Shown: piece by piece, positions 1 through 11,078 of the stretch
Position numbering within the stretch: position 1 is the first letter of the stretch
Layout of the letters: each line of letters starts with the position of its first letter
From: Pelobates cultripes
Lineage: Eukaryota; Chordata; Amphibia; Anura; Pelobatidae
DNA length: 64,000 bases
Assembly: GCA_933207985.1 (NCBI GenBank)
Contig: OW240921.1
Span: 95,827,192-95,891,191 of the forward strand
Direction: 5' to 3'
Notes under the pieces: generated by a model
What the model saw: only the letters and a program-made list of their open reading frames with translations
Database searches by the model: none
What the model was told of the DNA's origin: nothing
Made by a program: the position numbers and the translations under genes

Positions 1-228
1 TAGACGGCCACTACAATAGGGACTCCAAGACCAACTTGTCTTGACACCGTGTGCTCCTTCCTGCTACCATAGACTAAAACTGGACACATTACTCTCATTG
101 CTTTACCTATAATATCTGTTTGTTATGAAGTAAAAGGATTGCTTGTGCCAGCTGTTGTGGCTGCACAGGCATAATGTTATATTTGTGCACAACATAAATA
201 AAAATAAAGAATTTAAAAAAAAAAAAAC
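1..228 (+). mobile_element. 3' end of an L1-like retroposon with poly(A) tail
   Basis: The window opens inside a sequence that ends in overlapping AATAAA signals (about 197-211) followed by a run of 13 A at about 216-228. This is the structure of a retroposed 3' end on the plus strand. The wording of the last 100 bases resembles frog L1/Tx1 3' ends, but no coding part lies inside the window, so a processed transcript is the alternative. Confidence 0.45.
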
Positions 229-483
229 AGTTCTGTTATGAAATCACTTTGGTCCATTAGCTGGTACAGAAGCTTAGAAAGTTACTTTGGGGGAGGAGGA
301 TCCTTGGTGTTAAGCTTAGTGAGTCACATAAACATGAATTGTGATGAAATATTTCACTAAAGAAATTTTTTCTCCATGATCCACGTCAAACCGCCTGTTG
401 GATTATAAAAAAGGGAAAATTTTAAATAAAAATCCAAAGTTCACTGTCCTTTGTAATTTCAGTTTTTGAGAAAAAAACAAATT

Positions 484-486
<3 letters not shown>

Positions 487-571
<85 letters not shown>
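487..571. repeat. (AT)n microsatellite
   Basis: About 42 uninterrupted AT dinucleotides followed by T-rich sequence. Able to extrude as a cruciform; likely polymorphic and prone to assembly error. Confidence 0.95.
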
Positions 572-576
<5 letters not shown>

Positions 577-3420
577 TATTTTTTTACTTCATTCAAAAAT
601 TATTATTATTTTTTTAAAAAGCGCCTGAAAGCAAATCCTATTCACAATATAAAAATATGCACTTTTACAAAGACTGAAGCAAATCCAGAGTGGTCAGAAT
701 ATGTAGAAAGCCCAAGGTGATGCATTTATCCTATTTTTAGCCAAACAATGCAGTGTAGAATAAAAATGTATAAAGAGCATTGCATGTATATGACTACATC
801 AGTTTTAGAAAGAAGTGAAATGGAGTCTACATCAGATGCCAATACACATCATATTAGGCAAAAAAGCCAACATAAACAATGCCAATCATACTTACAGGGA
901 CTAAAAGTTGGCAAAAAAAAATAAATACATGCAGTGGAGGGGAGAGATCAATACCACTGGGGTATAAGGCAAATCAAAACTAACTTTATACATATAATAG
1001 TCAACTGGCTTGTAAAATATATACAAAACATAGGACAGTAAAAATGTTCATGACACCCATCAAGGTTGTTTCAGTCAAAATAAAATAATAACCAATACTA
1101 CATGCACAGTTGCAGATATAGAAAAGCCATGGACTCAAAATATAGGTAAAATAATGTAGTTATGATTTGTATATAAGAACACCTAGTCCTCCTTGCCAAG
1201 ATTTACACTGAATTGATTTACTAATCTCCTTGTCATTATGAGTACTGAACTTTGCCACATTATTTTTGCCATCATATAGGTACCTAGCATGAGACTGAGG
1301 AAAACCACAAAAGCAGTAAAAAAAACACCACTCCCAGTTCACATTTGCAAACGTAACAATCCCTTTAGAGTCTAATGAAGGTTCAACAAATAAAGTAATA
1401 ATATCCAAGTATGGTGTGTATGTTTTACATCAATAGCCATTTAAAAGTGCAACATTGCAATAAAAAAAAAAAGTAAAAAAATAAAAAAAATAAATAAAAA
1501 AAATTAAAAATAAAAATTGCTTTATCAACACATTTCAATGAATGTGGACGAGAGGGAAACAACTCATCACACAGCACTTCCCTACTTGACACTGAGCATG
1601 CTTTGAGTCAATTTCAGGTTACAACAAGGGGATATTGATTATATGCTATGCACACCATTTTAAAGGCCTTGGTCCAAAAAATAATCACTGGCTCAAATCT
1701 CACAGCCCCCAATCTGTAGAGTACCAAGAAGTGACCTGTTTATTGCCATTAATATAGTGCCAGCAAATTCCATGCAGGATAAGTGTCTGTCACCAGTCAT
1801 TTAAACAAGCACGTTTACAGAAAGGGTAAAAAAAAAAAAAAGTTTACAAAAATAAAATAAACCCCGAAGAAAAACATTGTTTCTCATATATATCTGTATG
1901 CAGAAACGTGTACATTGTTGCCAAATACAGGATAACATTAGATTTGTCTAAATAGTAAAACCCCTCCCACCATTGTGTGTGAGTGTAGGGGGACTACATA
2001 AAAGAGGGGATTAAGAAAAACACAAGTATCTGTATTTTAACTACTGTGAAAAGGGTAACAACCAAGAAGGAAATGCAAGGCCGAGATTGGAAAAGAGGCT
2101 GCCCTGTCACACAGGGAAAAAGGTGATTTCAGCATGTAAAAATGAAATGCTGAAAACGCCATCTTGTTGCAGTAGCTGGGCCTAGGATCTGACACTTCCC
2201 ATTCATTCACAGCTGAAGGGAAGATTCAGCCACCTGCTTTCAAGCTAGTATTTACAGCAAATGAAACCTTTGTTTTGCAAAAACGTAGGCTTTATTCTGA
2301 AATGTAACATGTACAGGGTGAGAGCATGTGTGGGTAACAAATGACAGATGTGTCAGTCTGTTCGTGACACTAGGTTTTCCAGATACCAGAAGAGTTAAAA
2401 ACCCATCTCTATAATCAGCTATTTCAAGGCTACATAAAAAGATTTCTGATTACACGAGGATTTAATGGCTTGCACAGCCAGCTTCCCCATTTTACCATTT
2501 CCTGTTGCAAACATACACAGAACAAAAGGGAGAGAAGTAAAATGGATCTGTACAGAATACAGTCTCCATTAAGCTATAGAATTTTGTATATTCACACACA
2601 AAAACAGAAACTGAAAAGATAGTACAGGCCCCTCTAGTAGAAAATAGTAGTGCCCAATCTACCTCAGAGTAAACAGATTAAAAAAAAATATAAAATAAAA
2701 ACTTTGAGAAACTGCCTTTGGTTGAAAACACAATCTCAGCATGAAAATCAATAGCCTGCTAGGCAATGCAGTGAAGCAATAAAGAATTCACAGGTAAGGA
2801 AACAGAGCAGACTGTCACACAAAGCAGGTCTCTCCCTCCATGATACATATACATTGACATTCCTGCCTTGCAGGTCCCTCCCTTTTTCCACTGCCTCTCA
2901 GGGCAAAATCCACCATTATTTTGCACCCACTGACTCCCAGATCGTAGAAATGATGCAGCACAACACAGACATGTAGCAAAGAGCTCATGCGTGTTCTGTG
3001 TGAATACATGCACAGATTACAGATAATGCAGACAGCTAGGACTGCAAATTACAATGTAATGTTCTGACACCACACAGATTTACATATAGATCCTCATCCT
3101 AAAACATACAGAGCATATTCACAGATTACCCATTACCCTCCCCCCGATTTGCTATTTACTGCATAGCACGACCCCCATCCACAGTAATCAGATGGGGGGA
3201 GAGCAAGGTGCAATATGCCCACTAACAACTGCCCTTCAGTAAGGGAGGAGGGATTAGAAATAAGCATAAAAACTGTACCATGTTCCCCACCCCTAAACAG
3301 CTGGTTTCCTCTAAGTGCGGTCTGGCAGGGGGGAGGGGGTAATCTTAATTCTTATAATAAAGAAAATGGGGTGGAGAATCAGTGCCAGGACACGACAAGG
3401 GGCATATATCTTTAAAAGGG
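572..3420. other. Unassigned AT-rich sequence
   Basis: I recognise no gene or transposon here. It holds A-rich low-complexity stretches (about 1460-1517 and 1830-1860). It also holds an 82-codon minus-strand frame at 1160-1408 with no recognisable domain and no splice context. If the CpG island to the right drives a minus-strand gene, this would be its first intron. A CAAGATGGC (YY1-like) match lies on the minus strand near 2160-2168. Confidence 0.4.
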
Positions 3421-4345
3421 GTAGGTGGTGGTGGGGCTAAAATGCCTGACAATGATTACCCACCCACCAAACTGAGAGGCACTTAGAGGAATGGGGGAGG
3501 GGGTAAACTAAAATTACCAATTTCATGCAGGGGTAGAAGGGAGGGGGAGCAGGGGCCGAAAGGAAGGTGGGGGCAGGTGGAGTGGATAATGGAAAGGTGA
3601 GGAGGGGCAGATGAGGATAGAGGGAAGGTGAGGAGGGGTAGATTAGGGTAAAGGAAAGGTGGGGAAGGGAGTATTGAGGGGTTATGGGGAAGGTGAAGAT
3701 TCAGGATTGAGGGGTGCAGGGTTAAAGGAGGAGCAGGATTAGGGGTGTAAAATTGAGGGGACAGGGATTATTTAGGGGACGGATGCAGGATTAAGGGGTG
3801 TAGGTGAAGCTGGGGATTCAAGATTGAGGTGGTATTTAGGAGACGTAGGAAGTTGCAGGATGTAGGAGATGGAGGTAGTATCGGGGGGGGGGGTTGCAGG
3901 ATTAAGGGGTGTAAGGAAAGTTGGAGATTGAGGTGGTATTTAGGGAGGGTTGCAGGATTAAGGGGTGTAGGAGATTGATGGGGTATTTAGGGGGGTTGCA
4001 TGTTTGCCAGGGAAATTGGTGGGATTGAGGGGTGCTAGGATTGAGGGGATTCAGGTTTGCAAGGAAAGTTGGGGGGATTGAGCGTATTTAGGGGGTGTTG
4101 CAGGTTTTCCAGGGAAACTGGGGGTGATTGAGGGGTGAAGGGGAAGTTGGGGATTCAGGATTGAGGTATTTAGGGGACGATGGGGGAGATTGAGAGAGAT
4201 GGGGGGGTTGCAGGTGTGCCAGGGAAATTGGGGAGATTGAGGGGGTGCTGGGGGAGAAGGGGGTGCTGGGGAGATTGAAGGGGTGCTGGGGGGAGATTGA
4301 AGGGGTGCTGGGGGGGATTGAGGGGGTGCTGGGGGGGATTATGCA
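3420..4345 (+). repeat. G-rich degenerate minisatellite
   Basis: Strongly G-rich purine-biased plus strand. Recurring words are GGATTAAGGGGTGTAGG and GATTGAGGGGTGCTGGG. It is best ordered at 4225-4345, where about five units of 20-24 bases (GGGGAGATTGAAGGGGTGCT type) follow each other. Runs of four to nine G occur every 10-20 bases, so G-quadruplex formation is plausible. It abuts the CpG island. Confidence 0.85.
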
Positions 4346-4355
4346 GTGTCTGTAC

Positions 4356-4381
4356 CTGCTGTCCTCCCAACGTGTGACCAT
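4356..4381 (-). other. Candidate coding start and first-exon end (minus strand)
   Basis: Within the CpG island a minus-strand ATG at 4381 opens a short frame reading MVTRWEDSR, which runs into a good splice donor after 26 bases. The start context is weak (T at -3, G at +4). Downstream translation enters the C-rich strand of the minisatellite and is low-complexity (PPSTPSIPP-like), so only the stretch up to the donor could be real. I do not recognise the peptide. It may be chance. Confidence 0.15.
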
Positions 4382-4798
4382 TAAGGGCTGCCCCGGTCAG
4401 TGTTTCGGCCTCCTGGCCCCGGGGGCTGCAGCTGCCGCGGATTGTCCGGATTCCCCCTCCCCCAGAGGCCGAGGACGGAGTCGGGAGAGCGCGGCGGGGA
4501 GGTGAAGGGCGGCAGGGAGGGGGGCCGTGCTGGGCGGTGACGGCTCTCTGCGGCCTCTCGTTGCTCGCTCGGTCGGTCCCCTCCTCTCTCGGTAGGTGAG
4601 TGGGTGAGCGGGTAGGTGGTTGCCGGGCTCCGTGCGGGGTGTCTCGCCCTCCTCTGGTTATTGCGGGGGCCCTGATCCTGCAGCCAAGATGGAGAGCTGA
4701 GCGCGCGCAAGCCGCCGTGTCTACCAGCTCCTTCCAGCCATCGAGCGGAGATGGGCGCGGTAACCCTGCGGACAACGCCGGGAAACCCCACGCACGGC

Positions 4799-4987
4799 GG
4801 GGCGGGGCCAGGACACAGTGCGGGGCGGAGCCAAGACACAGGGAGGGGCGGGGACTGGCAAGCAACGTCAGCGAGCGGGGCGGGGCCAAGACACATTGCG
4901 AGGTGGGGACAGACAGGCAACGTCACCGCGCAGGGCGGGGCCAAGACACATTGAGTAAGGGAGCTAGATTGGTAACGTCATCACGCA
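4799..4987. promoter_or_regulatory. Tandem 55-bp GC-box plus CRE-half-site units
   Basis: Three units begin at 4822, 4877 and 4933, with a partial one at about 4799. Each starts with GGGGCGGRGCCAAGACACA and ends with AACGTCA (4864-4870, 4919-4925, 4974-4980; TGACGTT on the minus strand). The AACGTCA sites are spaced exactly 55 bases apart. Flanking bases have diverged while the two motif cores are kept. Sp1/KLF and ATF/CREB proteins are the natural candidate binders. Confidence 0.7.
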
Positions 4988-5199
4988 GGGCACGCAGGAG
5001 TGCATTAAATGGCAGCCTAGAGAGGGCACAGCATGGCCTCTGAGTGGAGCTTGCCAGACCTGGCCACAAAGCACAGTATCATGCTGCTATACAGGAGTGG
5101 CCCTGCAGTATGTAGCATTCATATGCTACAGAATGGAAATCCAGTAATATGGGGTTACTTTTCATCAGCCTAATGGTCTCATTAAATTTCTCCCTTTTA

Positions 5200-5258
5200 T
5201 AATATTGTAAAGTGCTGTGGAATAAGTTGGGGCTATATAAATTCCAATAATAATAATG
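5200..5258 (+). mobile_element. L2-type LINE 3' tail
   Basis: The sequence reads ATTGTAAAGTGCTGTGGAAT, then a GGGGCTATATAA core and a TAATAATAAT tail. The same tail follows the L2 reverse-transcriptase remnant at 43-45 kb (there on the minus strand), which ties this fragment to that family. Confidence 0.6.
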
Positions 5259-5547
5259 TTTTATTGGCTTACTGATTCCCTCCAGCGGCATATGAATTCT
5301 ACATACTACAGGACTTCACGTTTCATACGGTGCACACGGATATTTTGATTTGGTGTCCAGGACTCTAATTGAACGAACGAAGAATATTGCATATTCTGTA
5401 ATATTTCATATTGCACGATTCTTCACTAAACTCAAAATTGTATCCAATTAATAGGAAGAAAAAAAACGTACCGAGGTTTGGCACTCTTTAAATCTAGTAA
5501 ACAGGCAGCAGATCTTATACAAGGAATCCCCAACCTTGCGAGAACAG

Positions 5548-5709
5548 GCAAATTGAACTAATGGAAAAAGATTGCGCCTAAAATGAAATCGATGTTATCA
5601 CACTAGTATATACGTACACATACTACAAAAAACAAAACGTGTACGTGTATACTAGTGTGATAACATCAATTTATTTTAGGTGCAATGTTTTTCCGTTCGT
5701 TCAGTTTGT
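5548..5709. repeat. Foldback palindrome
   Basis: Two arms of about 70 bases are complementary with few mismatches. They share the block GATGTTATCACACTAGTATA and its complement and are separated by a short A-rich loop near 5622-5640. It is probably a short foldback or MITE-type DNA element. No family name can be given. Confidence 0.75.
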
Positions 5710-6098
5710 ATGCAATTAATAGCTGAACTTTCCACGAAGATAGATACTCTGGAAAAATTCTCCAACAATCACAGCTTGGTGATATTAGCCTCAATTTTGC
5801 AACTCTGGTTTTATAATTTGATGTAAGCCTTAGTAAATATTTTTAATTAAACAAAACACAATAGTTAGGAAACATCCTTGGGCAAAATCCCATATTATCA
5901 ACTATGTTTAGTTTATATCTCAGCACTTGCCATTTCGCAATAATCTGGAAGAGGTCTTGGTTGCCAAATGCACCAGATTCCCCTAGATATATTTTTTTAA
6001 GTGATGAATGCATGTGTTTAAAAAAAAAACAAAACAAAAAAAACCCTTTATAAAATGCTTGCAAATTAAATTTGGAAAATGTCAAAACTAAGTTAACA

Positions 6099-6800
6099 TT
6101 AAAGGAACACCATAGTCACAAAAACAACTGTAGCTCAAAGGACCAGCTCAATGAAGTGGTCTGGGTGCCAGGTTCCCCTGGTTTTAACACTGCAGCTGAA
6201 AACATAGCAGTTACAAAGAAATTGCTATGTTTACACTGCAGGGTTAATCCAGCCTCTAGTGGCAGTCTACCTGGCAGCCACTAGAGGCGCTTCCACGATT
6301 TAGAATCGCACTTATTTGACGCTGAACGTCCTCACAGATCTCCAGCGTCAAAAAAATCCCCATAGGAAAGCATTCACATTCGGCTCCACTCAGGAGCGGA
6401 CCTCGGCAGGGGAGGAGAGATCACCAGTGCCGAGGGAGCCCCGCGCTGGATTAAGGTAAGTGGCTTAAGGGGTTTTAACACCTTCAGTGCCAAGGGAGGG
6501 GGGCACTCCAAGAGCCTATAGTGCCAGGAAAACGGGTTTGTTTTCCGGGCACTATAGGATCCCTTTAATGAAGCAATTTGATGTATAGACCATGCCCCTA
6601 CAGTCTTACTTCTCAATTCTCTGCTATTTAAGCGTTAAATCACTTTTGTTTTCTATTTAAACAGCTCTAGTCACACCTCCCCTGGCTGTGACACACTGAA
6701 ACCTCCATCCACATGGTTTTATTTCCAATCAGATGTTAACTAAAGTTTTTAATCTCCTACTCTGTAAATTGAACTTTATATCGCCATTTAGAGTGTGATT
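6099..6800 (+). mobile_element. T2-like MITE family C, interrupted by another MITE
   Basis: It starts with TTAAAGGAACACCATAGTCAC at 6099 and breaks at 6134. It resumes at about 6565 with TTAATGAAGCAATTTGATGT, followed by the internal block AGTCACACCTCCCCTGGCTG that also occurs (reverse strand) in the copy at 18.2-18.6 kb. The right end is not clear, so the end coordinate is approximate. Confidence 0.6.
6135..6568 (+). mobile_element. T2-like MITE family A inserted in family C
   Basis: It runs from a decayed TTAA (TCAA, 6135-6138) to TTAA (6565-6568). It contains the family A landmarks: AATGAAGTGGTCTGGGTGCC, the AACATAGCAGT subterminal block, TAGTGGCAGTCTACCTGGCA near 6257 and the 3' end CACTATAGGATCCCTTTAA. 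The insertion point is a TTAA present in family C, as expected for a TTAA-targeting transposase of the Kolobok/T2 group. Confidence 0.75.
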
Positions 6801-7586
6801 AAATAGAATCTTTATGAAATACTCATTTTGACTGAAATTCCAACCCAGTCCAGAGACAGAGAGACAAAGTCTCTCAGGGCGGAGTCTAAGAGTCGATCCA
6901 GACAGCAGTAACCAGTGACAGCTGTAGGAAATTGGCTCTGTCTATGGGAAATCCTGCGGTCTCGCAGGATCCTCCATAGACCTCAATGCTGTACTCTCGC
7001 TACAGCAGTGATGTTGGCTCCGAAAAAGGACTTACCGGATCAAGATGGCGGTGCCTGCAAAGGACAGGGTCAAGTAAGTAAACTCACCTTTACCTGCCTC
7101 CCAGCCACCGGACCCTCAGCAGTGATGTTACGGTTGGGGCATTTTGTTAATTTGTTGAAGTCCCCAAATGCCACTTTAGTTCACTATAATTCAGTTTACA
7201 TTAAATAAAAGTATAATTTTACGTTAATGTATAATGAATTTAAATCAAATTTCAAATTAAAGTCAAAATAGCCATACTGGAAAAATTCTTCCACAACGTT
7301 ATTTTAAAAAGTGAAAGTTGTCCAGAATTCAAAGAAAGTTTAAAGTGTGAGTCCAAGGCAAACAAATTCAAAACATCGCTGACTTGGAGACGTGTTCTCG
7401 TTTGGCTATTTTCCCCATAAATCTGAATTGCAAACAATTCTCACTTTAGTAAATAATCCTGCCAGTCAGGTGTGTTTTCAGATCAGCCATTTTTATCTTA
7501 AAATTGGATTGACAACAATTCACACATTCGAGAATAAGGGACAGTAAATTGTGAAGTTTAATTTCCAGTTCATTAAAATTCAGTGT

Positions 7587-7846
7587 TTAAAGGACAACTA
7601 TAGTGCCAGGAAAACATACTCGTTTTCCTATGGACGCTGGCGTCTTCTCGCTGTGATTTTCACAGTGAGAAGCGCCTCTAGCGGCTGTCAAGGAGACAGC
7701 CACTAGAGGCTGGATTAACCCTAACATAAACATGGCAGTTTCTCTGAAACTATGTTTATAGAAAAAAGGGTTAACCCTAGCTGGACTTGGCACCCAGACC
7801 ACTTCATTAAGCTGAAGTGGTCTGGGTGCCTATAGTGGTCCTTTAA
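7587..7846 (-). mobile_element. T2-like MITE family A, short copy
   Basis: A 260-bp element bounded by TTAA on both sides. Its ends are TTTAAAGGACAACTATAG and CTATAGTGGTCCTTTAA. Relative to the 6.1-kb copy it is reversed. It keeps the CACAGTGAGAAGCGCCTCTA and GCTGAAGTGGTCTGGGTGCC blocks. Confidence 0.85.
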
Positions 7847-8772
7847 TGGATGAATCTCACAACATTCACTTAAGTAGGAGTTGTCATGAATTCAAAGTGA
7901 ATTACGAATTTTAGGCCACAAACAACTGGAAGCATAGCTAACTTGAATAATTATTTACCAGTTTGACTGTTTTAGCCTACAGTTTTAAATTTACTTTGAA
8001 TCCCCAGCAAATCACAATTTAGCGAATAACTCTGACAGTGGTGAAGTAAAATAAAATTCAAACATTTTCAGATTTTGCTCCACCCTCAACCATAAGCACA
8101 TCACCAATTTCTCTTACATCATATATTCCCTTGCTTAGATTGTCGCCAACATTATTATTTTTTTTTTTTTTTTTTACTCAGGACAAAACAAAACACATAA
8201 GTTCCTGTTTCTAATAATTTGGGGCATACATTGACTATAAACAAAACACAAGTCTACCTAACCCACTCTTTTGAGGTCTACTTGTACTGACCTTAGGAGT
8301 TCGTTTGTAGTATTTAAAAAAAGAAAAAAATACATGCTGCTGCTTATGCAGCAATGTCTAATTAAGTCTAAATAGCTAATTAAAGAATGCCTTCAGCTGT
8401 TGGTATCTACGATATGTTAGAAGATCATTTCAAACACCCAAATAATTAGTTCTAGCTCTACCTCTCAACCTTTTCCTTCAACAGTATTGCTGTACGGTAT
8501 GTCCTGACTTAGGGTCCTCAGAGTTGTAGTTCAGATGTTGGAGATCTACATTAGAAATCTAATAATAAAGCCGTAGTTCCCAGAAACTCTTACTGTGATC
8601 ACAAAGCACTGATTGCGAAAAAAACTCAACAATATTACACTAAGGTAAATAAGAGTTCAGTCACCAATCACATAATTTCTGAAAGTCCCACTTTAATGTA
8701 CCATGTCTACAGCTAATTATACACCACAATGGAAGATATTCATCAAAGTGTTCTAAAAAGTGGTGCAAAAAT

Positions 8773-9139
8773 GTAAAGTGATCCTATAATCCCCCCAGTC
8801 TCTCAGGCCCCCCCTCCTGCGGGGCTGAAGGGGCTAAAACCCCTTCAGCCACTTACCTGAATCCAGCTCCGATATCCCTCTGCGCTGGGTCTGGCTCCGC
8901 CCACTCTCCTCCCTCGCCGACGTCAACCGTTGGGGGAGACCTAATGCGCATGCGCAATGCTCTCCTATGGGGAAGATCTAACGCAGTGTCAGATAGCGGT
9001 TCAAAAGTCTGTTAGACATCCACAGAGGGCAGACTTAGTAGCTCAATGTAAACATTGCAGCACTAGGTGCAAAAGGGTCACAGCACCCAGACTACTTAAA
9101 TTAGCTGAAGTGGTCTGAGTGCCTACAGTGTCCCTTTAA
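8773..9139 (-). mobile_element. T2-like MITE family A with an NRF1-like palindrome
   Basis: The left end is decayed (TAAAGTGATCCTATA). The right end, GCCTACAGTGTCCCTTTAA, is intact with TTAA at 9136-9139. It contains TGCGCATGCGCA at 8945-8956, identical to the NRF1 consensus. Confidence 0.75.
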
Positions 9140-9839
9140 AGGTGAAGAGTCATCAATGAAACATACCTGCTGGTTTCCAAGGTGACTGCCCCACTCTTGT
9201 TAGTATTCTAGAATGCTTTTTAGAACAGAATGCTTTGATAAATGACCCCCAATTAGTATATATTGCTGTTGCTACAGGCTAAAAATGGCAAATTTAAGGT
9301 GAATGCTGCAGGTTTATATAGCATAGTGTGTGGTTAATACCTGAATTCATTCAGGAAATGTGAATCATAATGTGTTTTCAGAGAATGTTACAGGGTTAAT
9401 TGCTAACGTTCAAAGTGAATTTCAAATTTCAGGTCAAAATAGTCAAACAGGAAACATTCTCCAAGTCAGCTATGTTTTCAACTCAGCTACTCTGGCCTTT
9501 GATTTGAAATTGACTTTGAATTCTCACTATAGTGAATTACCCTGTCAGTGTTAAGGGCTGGATGTTGAACATGTAAGTGAATTTGTGGGAAAAGGCATAA
9601 AATGACTCCTGGACCACCTAGCAACACCGCTCAAATAATGTATTGTTTATGGGGGCAGGGTGTGACTGCCTTACTGATCCTTCACATTTTGAGTGAGCTC
9701 ATTGAGAAAACTCAATATTTTTCCGCTATTGCGACTATTTTCTTGAGAAAACTGCCACTCTATAAGCTGGGGACAACCTGCATACTAGCGAGCTAACTCT
9801 TTAAAGGCATTTCTGCTTATGCTGAGCAGCTTAACTGAG

Positions 9840-10430
9840 AGGTGATCACGAGGCCTACTTCACAGTGCAGGTGTCTCCCCACCAGTATTGTTTCTAGAGT
9901 CAGAGGACACAATACAAGAACTGTTTCCCCCCTGTCGGTGAGGGTCATCCTGGCACTAACCCCTCAACTTTCTCTAACTATCACTAGTAAGTACGTGGCC
10001 TGGAGCATCTTGCAGGCCTCCACTACCCGAGGCCTTCCATATACATCCTTGGCTGGACAAGTGTTTCAATTTCTGGCTGAAGCTAAGCCTCAGACAGAGA
10101 CGAGTAAAGTGTCTAACCTGGAACTCACCTTTTGTTTTCCTGCGACCAACTACTGGATCTGCCCAGATGAAAGCTTCTGTACTTAAAATCCCCAGAAGAT
10201 CATAGATGAAGCCCAGGCCAGCTTCTGAATATGTGATCTCTGGGGTGAGGGCCTTGAATGGACTACCTCTTGTGCACAGCTCACACCCTCGAAGGGTCTA
10301 CAGACCACACAATCTAGTGTCCAGATCCATGGAAACGTGGATTTCGGCGCCAGCGACAAGATCAGATGCCAACGGATATGGGCTCTTGCTGAAGCCCAAG
10401 GCAGGCTGAGTGGACTGCTCTGGATAATTG
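9840..10430. other. Unassigned moderately GC-rich block
   Basis: The block is richer in GC and less repetitive than its surroundings. It holds two facing open frames (114 codons plus at 9842-10186; 92 codons minus at 10183-10461). Neither frame shows a recognisable domain, and neither has a promoter or splice context I can defend. Confidence 0.3.
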
Positions 10431-10740
10431 GGACCTTGTCTCTATTTGGGAATATTCTCACTAGCTTGGGAATCAGGTGATCTTATGTAGTATACGGCCA
10501 ATAACGTGGTGCTGAATAATGTTTAATTTACATGTATTATTTCTCTTTTGCACTAGCTACGTGAGGTTTGCAATCTACCTTCCAGTGGTACCCATCTATT
10601 TTTTTTTTTACCTCATTTTCTCATTTCTAAATGTGGTATTTGAGTTTATTACATGCTGAGCCAACAAGTATATTACGGCCACTGTTTATATGGGTGATGT
10701 TATCCTCATAAAATGTACTGCTAAATCTTTGTAAATACTC

Positions 10741-11078
10741 TTAAAGGGACACTATAGGCACCCAGATCACTTCAGCTCATTGGCAGTGACCCTGTCCCCT
10801 TAACTCTGCAATGGTAATTATTGCAGTTTCTGAGAAACTGCAATAATTACTTTGCAAGGTTAAGACTTCCTCTAGTGGATGTCAATCAGGCACTTCCTTG
10901 TGGTCAGGCAACTTTGGTTCACCTAACTGATGCTAAATGTCCTCACGCTCTGCACCAAACCAGCACAGAGGGACATCTGCGCTGGAATTAGGTAAGTACA
11001 GTAAGGGTATGTTAACTCTTAAACTGTGGTGAGAGGGGGGCCCGAGGGAGCTATAGTGCTAAGAATACAGCTTTGTGC
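10741..11078 (+). mobile_element. T2-like MITE family A, 3' truncated
   Basis: It starts with TTAAAGGGACACTATAGGCACC at 10741 and keeps the family blocks as far as GAGGGAGCTATAGTGC at about 11070. The expected terminal CTATAGTGGTCCTTTAA is missing. Confidence 0.75.

Larger units (their letters stand above)
4356..5000. promoter_or_regulatory. CpG island, probable (possibly bidirectional) Pol II promoter
   Basis: This is the only CpG-dense, GC-rich block in the window that is not clearly inside a transposon. It contains many GC boxes (GGGGCGGGGC and variants), a CAAGATGGAGAG (YY1-like) match near 4685 and no TATA box. On the plus strand a good donor, TAG followed by GTGAGT, lies at 4595/4596. 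On the minus strand a donor, AGCAG followed by GTACAG, lies at 4356/4355. Divergent first exons are therefore possible on both strands. That is inference, since no downstream exons can be seen. The housekeeping-type composition is established for TATA-less promoters. Confidence 0.6.

Noticed and set aside
4170..4944. 239- and 187-codon minus-strand frames in the CpG island
   Set aside because: Pro/Arg/Ser-rich text typical of GC-rich promoter DNA; the frames cross the putative donor and enter the minisatellite.
9842..10461. Facing frames of 114 and 92 codons
   Set aside because: I could not match either to any family by eye and there is no supporting context, so they are mentioned only as unassigned sequence.
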